64,000 nt of DNA, taken from Daldinia sp. FL1419. Lineage: Eukaryota; Ascomycota; Sordariomycetes; Xylariales; Hypoxylaceae. This document shows positions 57,229 through 64,000 of the stretch, in pieces. Below the pieces are notes generated by a model. The model was not told the origin of the DNA and did not search any database. It saw only the letters and a program-made list of their open reading frames with translations. The stretch covers positions 9,036-73,035 of the forward strand of contig MU623449.1 of NCBI GenBank assembly GCA_025201765.1, written 5' to 3'. Made by a program: the position numbers and the translations under genes. The first letter of the stretch is position 1. Every line of letters begins with the position of its first letter.

Positions 57229-59145
57229 ATGCCCCACGCCGTATCTATGCCTGCGACGGGCCTTCAGGCTCTCATCCTCTGCGGTCCGGGGTCCTCATTT
57301 CCGACCTTCACATCAAACCCGGATGAGAATCCCAAAGCCTTATTACCTATCGCCAACAGGCCTATGGTCTGGTACCCTATTGATTTCTGCTATCGCACGG
57401 GAATCACAAGTAAGCCCATTCATATCACTTATACATGATGCCTACAATATAACAGTACAAGCTCATCACAAATCTTCCTTTTTATGATCCACAGGTTTTC
57501 TCTTAAACCCTTATATTTTTACATCACCATGATTATCCTTAATCTTCGTTATGGCTATGAAATACTAACGTTGCTCAGGTATTACTCTTGTGTGTCCTCC
57601 CTCCGCTGCCGACGCTATTACCACGGCGCTGAACACAAATCCCTTCCTTACAGGCTTACCTCACCCACGTCCAGATCTTGTGGCACCCAGCGGACTTGAC
57701 CAAAACACCGGGACCGCAGACATATTGCGGCTCCCTGAGATTCGAGAGCTCATCACCTCCGACTTCGTTGTTTTACCATGCGATCTGGTATGTGAGCTAG
57801 GCGGTGATAAACTTCTACAGGCATGGATGGTCAAAGCAGCAAGTCTTCCGGACTTGCTTAGCGACAGTGGGCCTCCGTACTGCAACGGCGGGTTGGGAGT
57901 CTGGTACGAGACGAAGACAGCCAACCCTATCAAAGGCGAAGAAACAGATTTTATCGTTACCGTGCCGATAGCCACGCCTACGGTACCCACCTCAAAAGAC
58001 TCGCTGCTTCCACACCTCTCGTACTTGACCTACGCTATGCCGAAGGATTCTCTAAATGACCTCGTGGATCAGAAGAAGGGCTTCCCAATACGTCACGGAT
58101 TGTTACGCAGTCATCCTAAACTTAGAATGTTAACAACGCATCGGGACGCTCACATTTACATTTTACCCAAATGGATTTTAAACTTTGTTGAAGAAAATGA
58201 GCGACTAGAGACGCTCGGTGAAGACGTTATTGGCTGGTGGGCAAAAACCAGCTGGGAGACTGGGTTATTCGGGAAGCTAGGGATGAAAAAGATTCTCAAG
58301 GGCCACACCGAAGAGGTGGACATAGATAGATCGCCACGTGGTAATGAATCCGCGGTTCATGCCAGTCTTATCGATTCCCCATGGAGAGCACGAGAGTCCT
58401 ACGAGACGTCGCCCCCTGCAGACTTCCGGAGTAGACAACACGACGGGCTACTAACCAAGCCGAAAGAGCCCACCGTCCCGCCAATTCTAGCATATATCCA
58501 CCCTACTCGTGCGGATGCCCCACTGCTCCGCCGGGTAGACACAGCCCAGCTTCTCCTCGCCGTCTCACTGCAGCTGGCAAAACTTCCCTCCGTGGAAGAA
58601 ACCGGGCCGGAGGCGGCATCAGCATTTGCCCATTCTAGAAAGGTTGCGTACCCTGAAGGTGTTAAGCCGCGGACAACCATTACCAGGCAGGACTGCTTGA
58701 TCGCCGATAACGTAATGATCGAAGAAAAGACATCGATCAAAGAAAGCGTCATTGGGGCAAACTGCCAGATTAAGGAGGGTGCCAAGTTGTTCCAATGTCT
58801 GCTTATGGACGGTGTGGTGGTAGGGAAAGGCTGCAAATTGACTCGTTGTATTCTAGGAAAAAGGAGCGAGATTGGAGAGGGCTCGACACTTACGGAATGT
58901 GAGGTGCAAGAGAACTTGTTGGTAGAACCTAAAAGTAAGTTCAATCCAATTCAATCCTTCATATCCCGATGGCTACCCTGTATCCGCTACGCGGTAATGC
59001 AATATCATAAACTAACATCGTCACAGCTGAGGATAAGGACAGCAAACTCATGAGCTCCTCTGGGCTGGAAGCCAGTGAGCAGGAAATGCAAGAGGCACTC
59101 GACGGTATTGACGAAAGTGACAAGGATAGTGCCATGTTGGAATAG
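57229..59145 (+). CDS. GCD1: translation initiation factor eIF2B subunit gamma (GCD1)
   Basis: Catalytic-half subunit of eIF2B, the GDP-GTP exchange factor for eIF2 in the cytosol. Three exons, 57229-57409, 57579-58934 and 59027-59145, give 551 residues. The N-terminal nucleotidyltransferase-like domain opens with LQALILCGPGSSFPTFT, then NPKALLPIANRPMVWYPIDFC, and DFVVLPCDLVCELGG. The C-terminal left-handed beta-helix of hexapeptide repeats spans about 395-480 (ITRQDCLIADNVMIEEKTSIKE, VIGANCQIKEGAKLFQCLLMDG, GKGCKLTRCILG). A short acidic tail (ALDGIDESDKDSAMLE) ends the protein. The first intron is large for this window at 169 nt; its junction gives TGITSITLVCPPS. The start gives MPHAVSMPATGLQAL, as in other fungi. 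Nothing looks damaged. Confidence 0.92.
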
Positions 59146-62100
59146 ACAAATTAAGAAATAACCGCAACCCAGGCTACTGGTACCAACGCGACGGACAAAG
59201 CGATGTGCAGGAATATCCCAAATAGTCTCCGACCTACCATCACCCCGTCTAACTACCTATCCACGGTCAATCACTACACCGCCCTGTTTTCCAAAAGGAG
59301 GATCTATCACAATTCTACCCCTAACGAAGGCTGTGGCGAGGCTCTAAGTGTGTTCACTAGCCTTATTACGTTGGTGTAGCAAGAAAATAAATGAGGCTTT
59401 TCTTTGAAATATTAACATTTCAGGTTTGTCGTAATTTGAAGCGTGTCGGTGCTGGTTTTATTTAGATTCGCACGTGTAATCAGAACGCTTCATGAAATTT
59501 GGCGTTCACATGCGAAGCCAAAACTTGAGTTGTCATATTGAAGTTTGCCCACCATTTCGTCTTCTCCCGACCCCAAACAGGACGACCATGCGATGGCACC
59601 CTAACGAGAATTCCCAAATCTTTCTCGGCTTGATTTAGAATAGGCAGTCCTCGGATCTCACTTTAGAGCAATACAACATAGGAGCTACTGCAGTATATCC
59701 GAGGCTACCGTTAAGGCTGCTTATTCGCTAGTTAGCTAACGTGAGGTCTACATGAGGGGTAATTGCACCGACGATGCTGCGTTGTTGTCGGCGGAGCATT
59801 GATCGAGATGCAAGTTATTCCAAGACGGTATCATCCTGCCGTGTTCTCAGCAATATTTCATCAACACCATCGGAAGATATGCTGTGCGACGTCGTATCGC
59901 CTGTAGGCGGTGCTGAAAGAATTAGATCTTCGGTACCATTTTTCACGGTATCCCCTGCACACCTATGCGTAGACGGTCAATACGTACGTTGCAGCTTTTT
60001 AATACGCGCTTAAGCGCGATTTACGGACGGGACCGACAAGGATATCAGGTAGATACCAGGTAGATACCAGGTACACACGCATACCTCCTCCTATCTTAGG
60101 GAAGTAGGTACATAGGAGATAGCACTATAGGTAATACAAGTGTCTACTGCTTTGAGGGGTTTGTTACCCACGAGTTATCTCGGAATCCGACAAGATCTTG
60201 CTTTACCACGCCTGTGCGACGAAGCACCGCAGATTGCGCCCCCACGCAACTTTAGGATCATCTTTCGACGACGTCCCATGAAGACGAGGGCTAATAGAAC
60301 CACGACCGCTTCCTCGTACAAATAAACGTCGAGGCAGGCAGACAGCGTCGTGAACCTATAGCGTCAATGCTCCGAGAGCAAACATACTAGTTCTTATTTA
60401 GGGAAAGTTCCAAGAATACCCTCCCCCCAACAATATCGACCCAGGCTCTCTCAGCTATGCACTACCTTCAGGCTCTTGACGGGAAGAGAAAAAAAAAAGA
60501 AAGTTTCACTCGCCGATCACAGCGGACGGTGGGCTCTTGACAGTGGCTGTATGGGGGGAACCATTTCGTTTGAAACCTAGCATGGAAGACGGAAGCGAAT
60601 GAGAGGCTTATCCTATAATGACGGGTTCCCACAAATGGCTAAAGCCGTACGAAAAGAAAAAGAAAAACCATAGACGCCCCGACGCAAGATCCAGCAGGTC
60701 TTATGTATACAGTCTGGAGATTCTATATCAAGTATACAATAACTCATGTAGCTAGCTACAAATGAATCCCAGTAACGCCAACTACGGGTCATATGATACA
60801 GAATTAGCCACGCATGTTAGAAGTCCATATTCGTATCTACCTATATGATAGGTTAGGTATGTATTTTTTATTCGTGATATATGAAATTATCTTAATCCTA
60901 GCTTCGTTCTCCGTAATCCTGCTTCTGGTAGAATACTTTCTAACCAATATTGGTCTAATAAACGTACTCTTGGGTGCGATATCTCGAGTTAGGTATTCCT
61001 CAAGACAGGTGGGTGCGTATGGAAGTATCTATTCTTCAACGAGTTACATATCTTTCCCCCTTAAGGTACCTCAGGTCGGTAACGTACTGCTACCACATAA
61101 GAGATGTATATCGGCATCATTGCGACCATCGACCGATCAAGCCATTCCGGAAGGCCGCCACAGAGGCTCCTACAGCATAACACTTGGGTTTAGGATATCC
61201 CGGACTTTGCTTATATGTACGTGACCTGTCAACTACATTGATTAAATTCTGACCAATAAAACCCCGGATGATATCTTTTCCCGCATACACTATTTGCTAC
61301 GGATACGAAGCCTCTTCTACGATTTCAAGCCGCATCACTGGTTGAGGAATCGAGATGCCGAATACACAGCGGCACCCGGGGGAGCTTTCTAAACATGACC
61401 TTGGTGGCTAATGATCATCGGGGTGATTACACCAACAGTAATGTTAGGATACCGGATAGAAAATAACGAAGAGCATAATGTATACTAGAAAACCTATAGC
61501 TGCGATGGCGTCTTTACGGTAAAAGTAACCAAGAAAGAGATGGGCAATTAAGGAAACATAGGTAATTGCTAAATTTTTCTAGGCACATAAATCACTTGGG
61601 TAAGGTAAGTATTTGATGGATTCGGGTATTGTAGACTACAATAGTTTACAAGCTTTATAAATTTGTTCGAATGTGATGGGACATGTGTATAGCTCGGTTC
61701 AGGTGATATATCATTATAATGTACGCAATATACCTAGATAATAATATAAATTTTGCTAAAGCTGACGAACTTCTGCTATAGACTTGAAAGCGTCCACACT
61801 TCAACATAATGTAACTCGTGACCACCCTTTATCATTGGCTGCGTTTGAACGAGCGACTATGATGCGAAATATACCAATGATAACCCCAAGGCGTGATGAT
61901 ATATGAGGACCTGAACTGTATCACCTATACGTTAGACTTAGTTGCATGTAAACAACAGATGAATATACTCACCCAGGTGCTGACTCGAAAGCTTTCAGCG
62001 TCCCCATTCCTTTGGATGGGCTGGGCATTGTCCTTCACGAGCAGATACTATGTACTCTACAAGTCGAAAACCTCCGTCACTATGAGCTACGTCCCTTTTC

Positions 62101-63935
62101 CGTTGGCCACATTCCGGGTACTTGGAGCACCTCTCCTCCGTCTCCTTTAGTAAACATTGCTTCTCGCAGTTGTAGTACTCTCTGGACAATGTACACATGG
62201 TGTCTTGACGAAAATGTTAGTTCAAACTGGGTCTTTTGTATAAGGAGTGAATAATGGGTGTGACGAAGCGTGAGATCTACCGTATGTCAAAGTTGCCTTT
62301 GCGATTAATCGGGAGGTATAGACTGAAAATATAACTTGATATTCGAGGGATAGAGAGATGATTTTGGTTAAACACTCGTAAAGAGGCAGAAACAAAGCTG
62401 TCGAGATATTTCTCTTGGAAGACTACCGCAAGCCGGCCCCCCCCCTTATATAGACGCTGTTTCGTATTATTCAGTCCGCGAGGGCACCCTATATCAGTAA
62501 TGCGCCGACTCATAAGCCTACATGGCTTCGGAAGCCACACAGCATTGTTCACGATCGATGGCTATTCATTTACGACTACGTCAACCGAAATCTACAGAAA
62601 CCAAAAGTGCCTGAAATATGATGGATCATATTTTATGTCTTGGCACACCTATGGTATGGCTTGTCGTCGCTATCCAGAATGGTGTTGATGTGCGGCTATA
62701 ACGACGTCGTTCTATTGGTACTCCAAATGGTAAGAGATCAGCGATTCGATTTAGTCAGCTAGGAAAGGCTATGTGCGTAGGAATGACGCCTTCTTACTGT
62801 GTAAGTACCTCTCATGAATTAGCCGCCCACCGTTTTATCCGTTGACTCGATTCGGAAATATTGCATGCTGGATGGCGCAAGTGGAATGTGGCGATTGGCC
62901 GTCCAAGGACAGCGTAGCACGGAATACGGAATTTTGCGTAAAATCGTCTGTTCTACCCGACGCCTAAGATACCCTAAGATACCTACTTAGGTTGGTCAGA
63001 CTTTTATCCATGCTGTGTATCGATGACATGGGTCTAGGTGATGGGTCGCCGGAGTTTGAACCCATATTCCAGATGCAATGTCCAATGCATACTAATTCGC
63101 TAGACCGCTGCCACCCTAGGTATTTACACTTGAGGCAACTGAAGACACTAAAAGCCGTAGTTGGCGGTAGTTGGCGGCTTCCAAGCTGGGAATGTTTGCT
63201 TCATTTAAGTGTTAAGCTTGTATATGCAACACGTGGGAAAGCGGTTGTTGAATGAAGAATATTTTCGGTCCCGACATCTATAGGCATTACTGATTGATTG
63301 CCTAGGATGGAGCCGCGTGGCCACACCCGCAAACTTGTCACCTACTGTGAGATAGGTACTGGTATGTCTTGGGCTCCTAAATCATCGAGTCCATTATATA
63401 TATTATATCCTAATCAAATATGGCAGATACCTTAGATGGCAATGGTAATGGGAACAAATCCTCGTCTCGTTGAGATAGGGGTAAGTTGATAAGCTCAAGA
63501 TGGCCGCAATCGCGATCCAGGGAGGAGCAATTGAGATATAATTCTATAATTCTCAAATGCAGAATTTCAGTGTTCACTAGATATGGACGAGATCTGCTAC
63601 CACCAACCTGACACCGCCGAAAGGGCCTTTTCCAGAGATGATTTAAGTAGGTACCTACTTGGTAGGTACCAGAGCAATGAACGAGACTATGTCTAAGTCT
63701 GCGTTATTTGAAATTGTAGAAGAGGATGAGTGTGGTGTCGCAAGCCACAAGCACGAGGATGTGAAGATGGAAATCAGAAATTCGATATGTCGCAAATTCA
63801 ACAGCGCCACGCCAACCAACGTGAAAGTAAAACCCCCGAGCCGTGTTGGGGTGATGCTACAGTGGGTGGTGCACGAAATATTGTAAACCAACCTGCCAAA
63901 GACACGACCCAGTCACGGAACATCACGAGCACCCT

Positions 63936-63975
<40 letters not shown>

Positions 63976-64000
63976 CTTACTAGAAGGAAAAAATGTGAAA
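59146..64000. other. gene-poor right end, 4.9 kb
   Basis: No gene is supported. Open frames such as 60814-61224, 62992-63255 and 63659-63886 show no recognisable protein character. A direct repeat CAGGTAGATAC occurs twice at about 60046-60069. ACCTACTTGGTAGGT-type palindromic sequence is at about 63649-63670. A long T run is listed separately. Confidence 0.5.
63938..63975. repeat. poly-T homopolymer tract
   Basis: 38 consecutive T residues close to the right edge of the window. It could be the poly-A tail of a retroposed sequence on the minus strand, a simple homopolymer or an assembly artefact. Confidence 0.9.

Noticed and set aside
60814..61224. 136-codon open frame with hydrophobic N-terminal half
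   Set aside because: Hydrophobic stretch arises from AT-rich DNA; no family or intron structure supports it.
63659..63886. 75-codon frame near the right edge
   Set aside because: Open on both strands over the same bases and too short to support without homology.

Overview
The window is nuclear DNA of a filamentous ascomycete (Pezizomycotina, most likely a Sordariomycete; Xylariales is a guess). The evidence is short 50-100 nt introns with GTRNGT donors and CTAAC-type branch sites, a spread-out gene layout (19 genes in 64 kb), and families typical of these fungi: a CYP505 self-sufficient P450, a Zn2Cys6 regulator, an RNA-dependent RNA polymerase, a 2EXR protein and a Pex22-like peroxin. Many intergenic stretches carry copies of a short palindrome with core ACCTAGGT.

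Layout. 373-2712 (-) is an unrecognised coiled-coil protein whose 5' end I could not resolve. 3691-7066 (-) is RFC1, the clamp-loader large subunit. 8587-9333 (+) is a single-exon orphan. 11751-15392 (+) is an eight-exon CYP505 P450-reductase fusion. 16226-16720 (+) is a small protein resembling the beta-sandwich prodomain of deuterolysins. 18245-19521 (+) is a 2EXR-like protein. Next come a Zn2Cys6 regulator (20538-21966, -), an MFS efflux pump (22604-24406, -) and an EthD-like/alpha-beta hydrolase fusion (25859-27472, +). After a 3.7 kb gene-poor stretch there is a DUF1479 protein (31184-33403, +), followed by an RdRP of the SAD-1/QDE-1 family (34802-38867, -).

The right half is mostly housekeeping: TYW2/TRM12 (40768-41997, +), an Ssp120-like secreted EF-hand protein (42154-42818, -), ORC6 (43383-44561, +), a Gly/Ser-rich protein (45213-46024, -), ATG27 (48131-49346, -), SPT20 of SAGA (50605-53637, -), a Pex22-like peroxin (54618-55955, -) and eIF2B gamma (57229-59145, +). 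The last 4.9 kb has no convincing gene.

Most genes have unrelated cellular jobs. The exception is the regulator / transporter / hydrolase group at 20.5-27.5 kb, which looks like a small detoxification or catabolic unit. Its divergent promoter holds four copies of CGGAAG(G/A)TTT, and the sequence upstream of the regulator holds four tandem copies of CGGAATG. CGG half-sites are what Zn2Cys6 proteins usually bind, so a self-regulated mini-cluster is a reasonable hypothesis. The other notable item is the DUF1479 protein, which seems to lack two expected iron-binding histidines. Exon coordinates were worked out by eye from splice consensus and reading frame.
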